This document shows positions 7,615-16,819 of a stretch of DNA of 64,000 nucleotides, piece by piece. The stretch lies in assembly GCA_026129905.1 (NCBI GenBank), contig JAHCHE010000015.1:1-64000 (forward strand), read 5' to 3'. Position 1 is the stretch's first letter. Each line of letters begins with the position of its first letter. The position numbers and the translations under genes are program-made. Below the pieces are notes generated by a model that worked only from the letters and a program-made list of their open reading frames with translations, had not been told where the DNA came from and ran no database searches. Origin of the DNA: Bryobacteraceae bacterium. Its GTDB lineage: Bacteria; Acidobacteriota; Terriglobia; Bryobacterales; Bryobacteraceae.

Positions 7615-10536
7615 TCAGCCGAACAGCCGGTCAAAGAATTCGCGCGTCCGCGACTGGATCTGGGCGAGTTCGATGTCGAGAGGCTGGTCGTGCAAGTGCT
7701 CGGGCGTCCAGCGGCTCACAAGCTGGTCGAGCGCTTCGAGTTGGGGGCGGGATTTCGGCAGGTTGCCTTCGGCGTGGCCGGAGAACACCCGCAGCCCGTG
7801 ATCGACGGCGCGGTAGAACGTAGCCGCGTCCAGGAGGAATTCGGCATCCTGGCGGTCTAGGTGCCCCATGCGCTCGATGATGTCGATGCGGCCGGGCGTG
7901 TTGAGCACTTTGAAAAAGATGCCGGCGCTTTTCAGGCGCAGGTACATGAGTGCGAAGTCGATGTCGTAGTAGCCGCCGCGGCCCGCCTTGAGCGGGTTGG
8001 ACCCGCCTTGTTCCTTCTCCAGGCGCATGCGCATCTCCCAGAGTTTCTTCTTGGAACGGCCGCTCTGCCCGTAGCGGCGCCAGTCGACGTCCTGCAATTC
8101 ATTGAGAAACGCGGTACCACCCTCGGTATTGCCTGCCACGGCGCGCGACTTCATGTAGGCGATGCCTTCCCAGGCTTCCGCTTTGCCGCCGAAGTAGTCC
8201 TTGAAACTGCGCTCGGTCTGGACGAGAGGTCCCTCGCGGCCGTTGGGCCGCAGGCGGGTGTCGACGGCGAACATCACGCCCTCGCCGGTGTAGGCGGTGA
8301 TCTGTTGAATCATGCGCTCCGCCACGCGGGTCCAGAACGGGATTTGCGCAGCATCGTCATCGGGCAAGGCAAAGACCAGGTCGGCGTCGGAAGCGAGATC
8401 GAACTCGAGCATGCCCAGCCGGCCCAGCGCAATTACCATCATCTGGCCGCGAACTGCGTAGCCGTCCGAGGGCGGACTGGCGCGAGCCGTGTGCTCGATG
8501 GCCAGGTCGTAGGAAGCGGCGACGACGGCGTCGGCGAGCTGGGAGGTGCGCTTCAGCGTATCGAAGATAGGATTCTGGAGGCAAATGCTCTCGCTCTGGA
8601 GGCGCAGCATCTCGCGCTGAAAGAAGCGGCGGAGACTCGACGGGTCGTCGGCCAGACCGGCCAGCTCCGCGTAATTGGGATCGCGGCCGGGCGACTCCCG
8701 CATGCGCTTCATTTCCTCGATCAGCTCCGGTTTGCGCACGAGCTGCTCGGCGAAATGCGAACTGTGTTCGAACAGGTCCAGTACGTGGGCGGCAAGCTGG
8801 GAATCCTGGTCCAGCCAGCCGAGCCACTCCGGGTGATCGACGACGCGCTCGAGGAAGTACTCGAACGAGGCTGCGCCGCGCCGGAGACGGCTGCGGGACA
8901 GCGCGGCGGCCAGTTGGGGCGCCCGGTCGTCAAGAAACCGCACGAGGTTGGTGATGGCGGGCTCGATCCAATCTAAGGCGTTCTCGCCATTTTCATCCAC
9001 GGGGGTCCCGAACGGCGTTTCCGGGCTGGGACTGTAGTAGAGGGGCTGCTGCGAGTGAATGACGCGCTCGTAGATCTCCTGGACTTCCTCGAGGTGGTTG
9101 TTGAGCCGCTGGAGGAGGCGCTCGGCGGAGGGGACGATTCCGGAGTGGTCGTCCGGCATGCGACGGGCCAGCAGTTCCATCTGCCGCGGGGCGGAAGGCA
9201 ACTCGTGCGTCTGGCGGTCGTCCTCGAACTGGAGCCGGTGTTCGAGATTCCTCAGGAACTCGTAGGCGGTAGCGAGCCGCGAGTACTCGGAATGGGAAAG
9301 CAGACGCTTGTCGTAGAGGCGTCGCAGCGACAGCAGCGTGCCACCATGGCGCAACCAGGGATTGCGGCCGCCGTGCAGACGCTGGAGGCATTGCACGAGA
9401 AACTCGATGTCGCGAATTCCGCCGCGGGCGAGCTTGACGTTGAGGCCGGTATTCTTCCGGGAGCGCGCGTTCGCTTTCTCCTGGATGCGCTCCCTGGTTT
9501 CCGAAACCGACTCGACGGCGGAGAAGTCGAGCGTCGAGCGGTAAATCAGCGGCTCGACGTAGTCGAGAAATTCCTGGCCCGGCTCGGGCTCTCCGGCGCA
9601 GACGCGCGCCTTGATGAGCATTTGCAGTTCCCAATCTCGGGCGCGCTGGCCGTAATACGCCTTGGCGCCATCGACGGAGATGCAGACTTCCCCGAGACGG
9701 CCCTCGGGACGCAACCGAAGGTCGATGCGATAGCACTTGCCCGCCGGCGAGTAGGTGGACAGCAGGTCCGTAAGCTGGTTGGCGACCTTCCCGAAGAACT
9801 GGCGGTTGGCGATGATTTCCGGTCCGCCGGTTTCGCCGCCCGCCGAGTAAATAAAGATGAGATCGATATCGGAGCTATAGTTCAGCTCCTGGCCGCCGAG
9901 TTTGCCGAGCGCGAGGATGGAGAAGCCGCAGCCCGCGGACGCGCCAGAAGCGTCGATGTAGCGGGGAGCGCCGTAGCGTCCGGCGAGATCGCCGCGGATG
10001 TTGCGGTAGGCCGTTTCCAGGACGGCGTCGGCCAGGTTCGACAGCTCCAGCGCGACGTCGGCGGCCGCCGCGAACCCGAGCAGATCCCGGATGAGGATGC
10101 GCAGGAGTTCTTTTCGCCGGAAGTAAGCCAGAGTCTCGGCCAGGGAGGCGCGGGGGGCGGACGCGGCGAGATGGGAATCGAGGAGAGCGAGGTATTCCGC
10201 GGAGGACAGGATGCGGAACAGGTCGCCGCGATCGCGCAGGCGCTCGATCCACTGCGGGTACTTGAGGACGTCTTCGGCAAGGAACCGGCTGGCGGAGAAG
10301 ACGGCCACCAGGTATTGCATCTCGGCCGGGTGTACGGAGAGGCGCTGGAACGCGGCGGGCCGCTCCTCGCGCAGCCGCGCCAGGTAGTGAAGGGCCGTAT
10401 CGGGGTCGGCGCTGGAGGCAAGCAGGAAGCGCAGGCGGTTCAGCGCTCCGTCGGGCAGATTCTGGCCGAGCAGCGTGAGGTTGGCGACGGCGCGGTCCCG
10501 GTTATGGAAGGAGATCTGGTCTGCCAGTTTCAGCAT
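7615..10536 (-). CDS. glnE: Glutamine synthetase adenylyltransferase / adenylyl-removing enzyme
   Basis: A 973-residue bifunctional enzyme that attaches AMP to a tyrosine of glutamine synthetase and removes it again, tuning ammonia assimilation. It contains two nucleotidyltransferase domains: the N-terminal adenylyl-removing one with YSSDIDLIFIY near residue 220 and the C-terminal adenylylating one with LASDADLVFALPDDD near residue 715, each providing the metal-binding D-x-D pair, plus the helical linkers typical of the family. Length is normal for GlnE. The PII-type regulator and glutamine synthetase are not in the window. A GATAAT hexamer lies 14 nt upstream of the ATG; the ydcF-like gene diverges from it 44 bp away. 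Confidence 0.95.
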   Translation of the reverse strand: MLKLADQISFHNRDRAVANLTLLGQNLPDGALNRLRFLLASSADPDTALHYLARLREERPAAFQRLSVHPAEMQYLVAVFSASRFLAEDVLKYPQWIERLRDRGDLFRILSSAEYLALLDSHLAASAPRASLAETLAYFRRKELLRILIRDLLGFAAAADVALELSNLADAVLETAYRNIRGDLAGRYGAPRYIDASGASAGCGFSILALGKLGGQELNYSSDIDLIFIYSAGGETGGPEIIANRQFFGKVANQLTDLLSTYSPAGKCYRIDLRLRPEGRLGEVCISVDGAKAYYGQRARDWELQMLIKARVCAGEPEPGQEFLDYVEPLIYRSTLDFSAVESVSETRERIQEKANARSRKNTGLNVKLARGGIRDIEFLVQCLQRLHGGRNPWLRHGGTLLSLRRLYDKRLLSHSEYSRLATAYEFLRNLEHRLQFEDDRQTHELPSAPRQMELLARRMPDDHSGIVPSAERLLQRLNNHLEEVQEIYERVIHSQQPLYYSPSPETPFGTPVDENGENALDWIEPAITNLVRFLDDRAPQLAAALSRSRLRRGAASFEYFLERVVDHPEWLGWLDQDSQLAAHVLDLFEHSSHFAEQLVRKPELIEEMKRMRESPGRDPNYAELAGLADDPSSLRRFFQREMLRLQSESICLQNPIFDTLKRTSQLADAVVAASYDLAIEHTARASPPSDGYAVRGQMMVIALGRLGMLEFDLASDADLVFALPDDDAAQIPFWTRVAERMIQQITAYTGEGVMFAVDTRLRPNGREGPLVQTERSFKDYFGGKAEAWEGIAYMKSRAVAGNTEGGTAFLNELQDVDWRRYGQSGRSKKKLWEMRMRLEKEQGGSNPLKAGRGGYYDIDFALMYLRLKSAGIFFKVLNTPGRIDIIERMGHLDRQDAEFLLDAATFYRAVDHGLRVFSGHAEGNLPKSRPQLEALDQLVSRWTPEHLHDQPLDIELAQIQSRTREFFDRLFG

Positions 10537-10580
10537 GCCCGGCTAGCGCGATTATCCCATATCGATTCAAATAGCCGACC

Positions 10581-11369
10581 ATGGAAAGATACGCCATGAC
10601 GCTCTTCCTGTTCCTGCCGGTTCGCAAACTGGCGACGGCGGCTATTCTGCCGCTTGGCATCGCTGTGTGGCTGCTGCTGCTGGCGACTTTGGCCCGCAAG
10701 CGCCTGCTATCCGGCGCGGCGTTGCTTTGGATCTATCTGACGAGTATCCCGGCCGTCGGGGACCGCGTCATTGGCGTGTTGGAAGACCTGCACCCGCCGG
10801 TGAACCTGGCGCAGTTGCCCGAGGCCGAGGCCGCGCTGGTTTTGGGAGGCGGCGCCGCGGATGCCCGAAAGGAACCGCCCGCCATCGAGTCAACCGAGGC
10901 GGCGGACCGGCTGGAGCAGGGGATTCGCGTCGTCGAAGTGGGCAAGGCGCCGCGGCTTGTGCTATCCGGCAGCTCATTCTACTGGACGCAGCCGCGCTAT
11001 TCGGAGGCCGAGGCGATGTGGGACGCCGCCGCGGCGAGGGGCATCCCGCCAGAATCGCTGATCGCGCTGCCGCCGTCGGAGAACACGGAGGCAGAGGCGT
11101 TCGCGATGGCGCAAGCGGCTCGCGAGCGCGGGCTTCGACGTATCATCCTGGTGACCTCCGCCTTTCACATGACGCGCGCGGCGTTGTTGTTCCGGCGCCA
11201 GGGGCTCGACGTGATTCCGTTCCCTACCGACTACCGGCGGGTGAAAGACAGGCCGGCGAGGTTGCTGGATTTCCTGCCTAGCGCGGCGGGCCTGGGGAAT
11301 ACGGAAACGGCGATGAAGGAGTTCTACGGACTGCTGTATTACCGGCTGTTTCCGCCGGACAGGCGCTAA
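10581..11369 (+). CDS. YdcF/SanA-like DUF218 membrane protein
   Basis: A 262-residue protein with two N-terminal transmembrane helices (about residues 17-35 and 42-55) and a DUF218 domain (about 78-245), marked by ALVLGGGAADARKEP, RLVLSGSSFYWTQPRYSEAEAM, SENTEAEAF and ILVTSAFHMTRA. DUF218 proteins such as YdcF, SanA and ElyC are linked to cell-envelope integrity; a biochemical role has not been settled. An internal ATG at 10596 (MTLFLFLPVRKLA) has GGAAAG upstream and could be the true start. The last 4 bp overlap the convergent HIT gene. Confidence 0.85.
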   Translation: MERYAMTLFLFLPVRKLATAAILPLGIAVWLLLLATLARKRLLSGAALLWIYLTSIPAVGDRVIGVLEDLHPPVNLAQLPEAEAALVLGGGAADARKEPPAIESTEAADRLEQGIRVVEVGKAPRLVLSGSSFYWTQPRYSEAEAMWDAAAARGIPPESLIALPPSENTEAEAFAMAQAARERGLRRIILVTSAFHMTRAALLFRRQGLDVIPFPTDYRRVKDRPARLLDFLPSAAGLGNTETAMKEFYGLLYYRLFPPDRR

Positions 11370-11791
11370 GCGCGGAGGCGGCGGACGGCGGCGGCAATGG
11401 CCTCTTGAGCGCGCTTGGCGGCGGCGTCATCCTCGTACGGCTGCCGGGGCCAGAAGAAGCCGCGCAGACCGTCCTTCTTATTTCGCGGCACGACGTGGAT
11501 GTGCAGGTGGGGCACGCTTTGGCTCACCTTATTGTTGATAGCCACGAATGTTCCCTGCGCCTGCATTCCTTCCTCCACCGCGCGGGCCACCAACTGGGCT
11601 GTGGTGAACAAGGGCGCGACGAGATCGGAAGGCAAATCGGGCAAAGTTTCGAAGTGCGCGCGCGGAGCGACGAGACAATGGCCTGGAAAAAGAGGCCGGT
11701 GGTCCAGGAAAACGATCGTGGCGTCGTCTTCATGGACGGTGAGAGCCTGGCGCGAGCCGCTGGCCATCTGGCAGAACAGGCAATCCTTCAT
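11366..11791 (-). CDS. HIT-family nucleotide hydrolase/transferase
   Basis: A 141-residue histidine-triad protein of the Hint/Fhit-like bacterial group. The active-site triad is HLHIHVVPR, preceded by the zinc/nucleotide region DCLFCQMASG with a C-x2-C at the N-terminus. Members hydrolyse nucleotide phosphoramidates or dinucleoside polyphosphates; the true substrate here is not known. It is cytoplasmic. It starts 58 bp after the mutL stop and may be the last gene of the efflux-mutL transcription unit. Confidence 0.9.
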   Translation of the reverse strand: MKDCLFCQMASGSRQALTVHEDDATIVFLDHRPLFPGHCLVAPRAHFETLPDLPSDLVAPLFTTAQLVARAVEEGMQAQGTFVAINNKVSQSVPHLHIHVVPRNKKDGLRGFFWPRQPYEDDAAAKRAQEAIAAAVRRLRA

Positions 11792-11849
11792 AGCCGCTCG
11801 TCCCAGTGTTTCGCGGCGGCGGGCGGGTTGTCCAATCGTCCGGCGCGTT

Positions 11850-13841
11850 TCAGATTCGGAGAAAACCTTTGAGGATTTCGCGGGTGGCGTAACGCAAGGC
11901 GATGGGACGGCCGTGAGGGCAGCTCATGGGGCACTCGGTTTTCGCGAGGGCGGAGAGGAGCCATTCCATTTTCGCCTGGTCGAGGCGCATGTTCACCTTG
12001 ATGGCCGCGCGGCAGGCGATGGAGGCGGCAATCGCCCGGCGCACGTCGTCCATCGACAGGCGGCGAAGCTCGGATTCGCCGATTTCGAGGATCTCGAACA
12101 TGAGGCGTTCCAGGTCCGCCGCTCCGGCTACGGCCGGCGCCGCTTTCACGGCGATGGCGCGATGGCCGAAGGGCTCGGTCTCGAAGCCGGAGGCGTGTAA
12201 CTCGTCGGCGATGCGCGCGTATTCCACCTGCTGAGCGGCGGTGAGTTCGAGCACGATCGGGATCAGCAACTGCTGTCGCTCGACCCGGCCGGCCGCCTGC
12301 TGGCGCAGCACCTGCTCGAACAGAATGCGCTCGTGCGCAACGTGCTGGTCGACGATCCACAAGCCGTCGCGGCCGGCGGCGACGATGAAGCTCTCGTGGA
12401 TCTGTCCGAGCGGGCGGAGGTGGACGAGCTGATTGAGGCTGTAGGTTTCGTCGGGCAGCAGGCCGGGAGGCAGAGGTCCGTGCGTGTCGGGCGTTTTCAG
12501 CTTCAGGGTAGGCGCGGGCGGCTCGGAGACCGGAATGGAAGCGCCGCCGAAGTCGAGACGCGGAGCGGGCGCCTGCGGGCGGCGCAGGGTGAAATCGGGA
12601 ATCGCTTCAGGCTCATCGGCCGGCGGCGGCTCGGCGGCCGTTTGCGGCGGCTCGGTAACCGGTTCGGCGAAGCCGTGATTCTCGATCGCCTGGCTGAATT
12701 CGGAGAACGGCAGCGCGGCCGCGGCCTGGGCTGGGAGAGCGCCGGGAGTGCGCGGCGACGCGGGGCGGGCGACGGCGGCCGGGGGTAGGCTGGAGACGGG
12801 GCGGCTGGCGATCAACTCCTGGCGAAGCGCGTCGCGAACGAAATCGTGCACGAGGCTTCCGTGGCGAAAACGGACTTCGGTTTTCGACGGATGGACGTTC
12901 ACATCCACTTCGTCGAAGCCGCACTCCAGAAACAGGAGCGCGAACGGATAGCAGGCCGGCGGGATCACGTTGTGGTACGCCGACGAGATGGCGTGCAGGA
13001 TGAGCCGGTCGCGAATGAGGCGGCCGTTCACGAAAATGTAGATCGAATTGCGGTTCAGTTTGTGGACTTGCGGCTGGCTGATGAAGCCGATGAGCCGGAG
13101 ACGGCGAACCTCCGCATCGCCCGGGGCATCTCCTGGCGCCGGGGCTTCGAGAACGGTCTCGCACGGTTCGAGTTCCACCAGGTCGCTGAGCGTGCGGCTG
13201 CCGAAGACTTGGAAGACGCGCTCACGGATGCTCTCCACCGGCGTGACGTCGAGGAGGGACTTGCCTTCATGCAGCAGCTCGAAGCTCTTGCCCGGATGGG
13301 CCAGGCTGTAGTGGGTGGCCAGCGACGCGATGTGAGCGAGTTCGGTTTGCTCGGACCGGAGGAATTTCCGGCGCGCGGGGACGTTAAAGAACAGGTCGCG
13401 GACAGTGATGGCCGTGCCGCGGGCAAGCGCCGCCTCGTCGCAGCGGAGCAGCTTTCCTCCGGCGATCTCGACGCGCGTCCCCGTGGTTTCGTCGGCGGAC
13501 CGGGTTTCCAGGAGGAGGCGGGAAACGGCGGCGATGGAGGGCAGCGCTTCGCCGCGGAATCCCAGCGTGGCAATGGCAAACAGGTCGTTGACGTCGCTGA
13601 GCTTGCTGGTGGCGTGACGCTCGAAGGCGAGCATCGCGTCGTCGCGCAGCATGCCGGCGCCGTCGTCGGTGACGCGCACCAGGCGGCGGCCGCCCTTCTC
13701 TACTTCAATGCGCAGGTAGGCCGCGCCGGCGTCGAGGGAGTTTTCAAGGAGTTCCTTAACAACCGAGGCCGGCCGCTCGACCACTTCGCCGGCGGCAATT
13801 TTGTTCGCAACCGCGTCGGAGAGGATTCGGATGCGGCCCAC
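11850..13841 (-). CDS. mutL: DNA mismatch repair endonuclease MutL
   Basis: A 663-residue mismatch-repair protein. The N-terminal GHKL ATPase region has ELLENSLDAGA, DDGAGM and GFRGEALPSI; a proline/alanine-rich linker spans about residues 345-460; the C-terminal dimerisation domain carries the endonuclease signature DQHVAHERILFE (canonical DQHA-x2-E-x4-E with Val for Ala), an ACR motif and CPHGRP. It should therefore nick DNA itself, as in bacteria without MutH. No mutS is nearby. Start is GTG at 13839-13841, with TACAAT 8 nt upstream inside the end of the TolC-like gene, so a separate promoter could add to read-through from the efflux genes. Confidence 0.96.
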   Translation of the reverse strand: MGRIRILSDAVANKIAAGEVVERPASVVKELLENSLDAGAAYLRIEVEKGGRRLVRVTDDGAGMLRDDAMLAFERHATSKLSDVNDLFAIATLGFRGEALPSIAAVSRLLLETRSADETTGTRVEIAGGKLLRCDEAALARGTAITVRDLFFNVPARRKFLRSEQTELAHIASLATHYSLAHPGKSFELLHEGKSLLDVTPVESIRERVFQVFGSRTLSDLVELEPCETVLEAPAPGDAPGDAEVRRLRLIGFISQPQVHKLNRNSIYIFVNGRLIRDRLILHAISSAYHNVIPPACYPFALLFLECGFDEVDVNVHPSKTEVRFRHGSLVHDFVRDALRQELIASRPVSSLPPAAVARPASPRTPGALPAQAAAALPFSEFSQAIENHGFAEPVTEPPQTAAEPPPADEPEAIPDFTLRRPQAPAPRLDFGGASIPVSEPPAPTLKLKTPDTHGPLPPGLLPDETYSLNQLVHLRPLGQIHESFIVAAGRDGLWIVDQHVAHERILFEQVLRQQAAGRVERQQLLIPIVLELTAAQQVEYARIADELHASGFETEPFGHRAIAVKAAPAVAGAADLERLMFEILEIGESELRRLSMDDVRRAIAASIACRAAIKVNMRLDQAKMEWLLSALAKTECPMSCPHGRPIALRYATREILKGFLRI

Positions 13842-13847
13842 GTCGCC

Positions 13848-15551
13848 TCATTGTACAACCACGCCTCTTTCCTCCAGCAGATCGCCGGTAACGCGGAGGA
13901 GGTTGGTGAGGTTGCGGCGGTACTGCGCCGCCTGGGTCACCAGTTCCGCCTGGGAGCTGGCGAGGTCGTTCTGGGCCTGGAGCAGAAAGAAGATGGTGGT
14001 GACGCCGAGATCGTACTTCTTCTGTTCGGCGTCGACGCGCTTCTGCGCGAAGTCCACGGAGACCTGGGCGAGCCGCACGCCGGCCTTGCTGCTCTCGAGG
14101 TTGTTGACGGCCGTGAGGACGTCGAGCCGGATGCCTTGTTCGATGTTGCGCGCGCGGAGCGTGTTGAGGCGTTTGCTGACGACGGCGTCGGCCATGTTGG
14201 CCGCGCCGCGCCGGTCGCGGATGGGCAGCCGCAGCGAAAGGCTGAAGCCGTAGGTGGGGAAGTTGAAGCCGAAGACTTGGCTGAGGGCATCGCCGAGTCC
14301 GCCGGGGATGACGCGGGGAACGCCCTGTTGTTCGGTGAAGGTGGTACCGCCCAAACCGGACGTGCTGTAGAAAAGGCCGAGCGCGAGGTCCGGCTTAAGC
14401 TGGTTCCGGGCGAAATCGAAGTTGAGGTCGTCGATGTCCAGACCCTGCAGCGCGGACTTGAGGTCGGGCCGCTTGAGGTAGGCCCGCTCAATCAACTGCT
14501 CCGGTTCCGGCGCGGCGGTCTCGGTCGGCGGCAGCACGGGCTCGGTCAATTCGATGGGTACGCGGCGGAAGTCGGGATCGAGGTCCGCTCCAATCTGGCG
14601 GCGCAGCGCGTCGATGGTCTGCTCGAGACGGAAGTGCGACTGGGTGACGAAGATCTCGCGGTTGGCCTTGGTTTGCTGCGGTTGGTAAATGTCGAGCGGA
14701 GAAATAGCGCCTAATTCGAGTTCCTTTTCGGCCCGCTTCAGCAAGGCGTCGGCCAGGCGGAGGGCTTCCTCGTTCACGCGCAGGTTCTCGCGGGCCTCGA
14801 CCACAGCCCAGTAAGTGTTCTCGGCCACCTGGATGAGCCGAAACAATTCGGTTTCGACGTCATGCCGGCTCCGCTTCAACTGGCTCTCGGCGACCATCAC
14901 GGCCAGGCGGTTATTGAAGCGCCCGAAGTTGCGCAGCAGCGGCTGCTGAACCGAGAAATCCAGGCTGGAACCGATCGAAGGGTTCACCGTGGCGAACGCG
15001 CTGTTGCTGGAGAATTTGTTGCCGCTGAAGCCGAGCGAATAGATGGTGCCGGTATCGAGGGTCTGCTGGTACGTGAAGCTCAGCGGTTGAGTGAGACGGG
15101 TGAGCGTCGGAGCGCCATCCAGTTCGCTGGCTGTAGGCGTGGTGTCGCGGGTGCTGCGAAAGGTCGCCAGCACGGCGGGGTCGAAGGCGCCGAGCGAGCG
15201 GGTAATGGCGTTGCGCGGAATTTCAAGCGCCCACTTCTGGACCTCGATGTCGGTGTTGTTCGCCAGAACCAGTTCGAGGTAGTTTTTCAGCGACAGTTCG
15301 ATGTGGCCGTCGACGGCGAAGTCGGAAAGGCGCGCGGGGGCCTTCAAGAAAATTCGCGGCTGCTCGCTGCGAAAATGAGTTCGAAAATAGGCCCCTGTTC
15401 CGAACACGGGGGCGTCGAGGACGGCGGCCCCGTCCGGCATCGACTTGACGCCGGGGCCGGGAATGTACTGCTGAAATGTCGAAGGCGGCTGCTGCGCGCC
15501 GAGGGAAAGAGCGAGGAAAAGAGTACCGGGGAGAAGATATTTAAGTCGCAT
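13848..15551 (-). CDS. TolC-like outer membrane efflux protein
   Basis: A 567-residue outer-membrane channel subunit with a signal peptide (LLPGTLFLALSLGAQ). Two OEP-type repeats are visible: the first around LSLKNYLELVLANNTDIEVQ to LGAISPLDIYQPQ, the second with RPDLKSALQGLDIDD, YGFSLSLRLPI and a helical segment ending KYDLGVTTIFFLLQAQNDLASS. Such proteins trimerise into a barrel plus periplasmic tunnel and connect to adaptor proteins. The start at 15551 (MRLKYLLPG) has the signal peptide; longer in-frame extension lies in the permease gene and is spurious. It is the fifth gene of the efflux cluster, 11 bp after the permease. Confidence 0.92.
   Translation of the reverse strand: MRLKYLLPGTLFLALSLGAQQPPSTFQQYIPGPGVKSMPDGAAVLDAPVFGTGAYFRTHFRSEQPRIFLKAPARLSDFAVDGHIELSLKNYLELVLANNTDIEVQKWALEIPRNAITRSLGAFDPAVLATFRSTRDTTPTASELDGAPTLTRLTQPLSFTYQQTLDTGTIYSLGFSGNKFSSNSAFATVNPSIGSSLDFSVQQPLLRNFGRFNNRLAVMVAESQLKRSRHDVETELFRLIQVAENTYWAVVEARENLRVNEEALRLADALLKRAEKELELGAISPLDIYQPQQTKANREIFVTQSHFRLEQTIDALRRQIGADLDPDFRRVPIELTEPVLPPTETAAPEPEQLIERAYLKRPDLKSALQGLDIDDLNFDFARNQLKPDLALGLFYSTSGLGGTTFTEQQGVPRVIPGGLGDALSQVFGFNFPTYGFSLSLRLPIRDRRGAANMADAVVSKRLNTLRARNIEQGIRLDVLTAVNNLESSKAGVRLAQVSVDFAQKRVDAEQKKYDLGVTTIFFLLQAQNDLASSQAELVTQAAQYRRNLTNLLRVTGDLLEERGVVVQ
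13850..13855 (-). promoter_or_regulatory. -10-like box TACAAT before mutL
   Basis: On the minus strand TACAAT is followed by 8 nt and then the GTG start of mutL. It overlaps the stop codon region of the TolC-like gene. Position suggests an internal promoter giving a nearly leaderless mutL transcript; no -35 match was identified. Confidence 0.35.
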
Positions 15552-15562
15552 CACAATACAAA

Positions 15563-16819
15563 CTACTCGTAACGTATGGCCTCGATAGGATCCAATTTGG
15601 CCGCCTGGACAGCGGGATAAATGCCGAACAGAAGCCCGATGCCGACGGACACGCCGAAGGCAACGGCGATCGAGGAGGTGGTGACCACCGTGGACCACCC
15701 CGCGGCAGCGGCGATAATCCGGGAAAGCGAAAAACCAAAGGCGATGCCGATCAATCCGCCCAGGATGGAAATCATGACCGCTTCGGTGAGGAACTGGCGG
15801 ACGATGTCTTTCTGGCGGGCGCCGATGGCGCGGCGAATGCCGATTTCGCGCGTGCGCTCGAGCACGGTGGCCAGCATGATGTTCATGATGCCGATGCCGC
15901 CGACGAGGAGAGAAATACCGGCGATGCAAATCATCACGATGCTGAAGATGAACTGGGTGCGCCGCTTCTGCTCGAGCAGGCCGGCCGGAACGGTGACGGC
16001 GAAATCTCCCGCCCCCTTGTGCGTCGAAGCGAGGATGGCGTTGACGACGTTCGCCGTCTCGATCGAGTCGGTGCCCTGCGACACCTTGATATAGATGCCG
16101 TCGATTTCGTCTTTCAGATAGCTGTTAGGGTCTTCAAACCGGCGCATGACGGTGTTGAGCGGCGCGATGACCAGGTAGTTGCTGCTGGCAACCTCGAGGC
16201 CCTCCATCTGCGTGTCGGCGGTGGCCTGGGGGGCCAGGACGCCGACCACCTGAAGCCAAGCGTCGTTGACCTTGACGTACTTGCCCACGGCCGGTTCAAA
16301 GCCAAGCAGCGCCACTTTGGCCGATTCACCGAGCACGCATACGGGAGCGGATTCCCGATTGTCCTCATCGGTGAAGAAGCGTCCCTCGACGATGCGGAGA
16401 TTATTGATATCGAGGAACTGCGGCTCAACGCCGATGAGCAGTGGCACCTCCTGGGAGGTTTTCGGCAGCACCTTGATCGGTTTGAAGCGCTTGCGGGGCG
16501 TCAGGGAGTCCAGGCCGGGAACGTTTTCGGAGATGGCGCGGAAATCGCGGAAGGTGAGGCCCGGCGAGACGGCGCGGCGCGCCTGCAGTTCGTTGCGGTC
16601 GACCGCTTCCCGCGCCTCGATGATGATGTTGTTGACGCCCAGCAGGTCAATATAACTCATCATCTCCTTCTGGGCGCCCGCGGTGATGGACAGCATCGCG
16701 ACCACGGCGCCGACGCCGAAGATCATGCCGAGCATCGTCAGCAGGCTGCGAAGCTTGTGCGCCATGAGGCTGGAAAGCCCCATGAAAAGTTCGGGAAAAT
16801 AACCGGGCAGCGCGCTCAT
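15563..16819 (-). CDS. MacB-type ABC transporter permease
   Basis: A 418-residue inner-membrane protein with MacB/FtsX topology: one transmembrane helix near residues 25-50 (LRSLLTMLGMIFGVGAVVAML), a large periplasmic MacB core domain (about 51-275), then three helices in the FtsX domain (about 285-310, 335-365, 375-400), with the conserved RTREIGIRRAIGA loop. It has no nucleotide-binding domain, so it needs a separate ATPase, which is not encoded in the neighbouring genes. It abuts the upstream adaptor (adjacent start and stop) and precedes the TolC-like gene, implying a tripartite export machine. Substrate unknown; MacB relatives move macrolides, lipoproteins or peptides. Confidence 0.92.
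   Translation of the reverse strand: MSALPGYFPELFMGLSSLMAHKLRSLLTMLGMIFGVGAVVAMLSITAGAQKEMMSYIDLLGVNNIIIEAREAVDRNELQARRAVSPGLTFRDFRAISENVPGLDSLTPRKRFKPIKVLPKTSQEVPLLIGVEPQFLDINNLRIVEGRFFTDEDNRESAPVCVLGESAKVALLGFEPAVGKYVKVNDAWLQVVGVLAPQATADTQMEGLEVASSNYLVIAPLNTVMRRFEDPNSYLKDEIDGIYIKVSQGTDSIETANVVNAILASTHKGAGDFAVTVPAGLLEQKRRTQFIFSIVMICIAGISLLVGGIGIMNIMLATVLERTREIGIRRAIGARQKDIVRQFLTEAVMISILGGLIGIAFGFSLSRIIAAAAGWSTVVTTSSIAVAFGVSVGIGLLFGIYPAVQAAKLDPIEAIRYE

Noticed and set aside
15552-15929. Extension of the TolC-like gene up to 15929
   Set aside because: This part is read out of frame inside the permease gene and has no family resemblance; the signal peptide starts at 15551.
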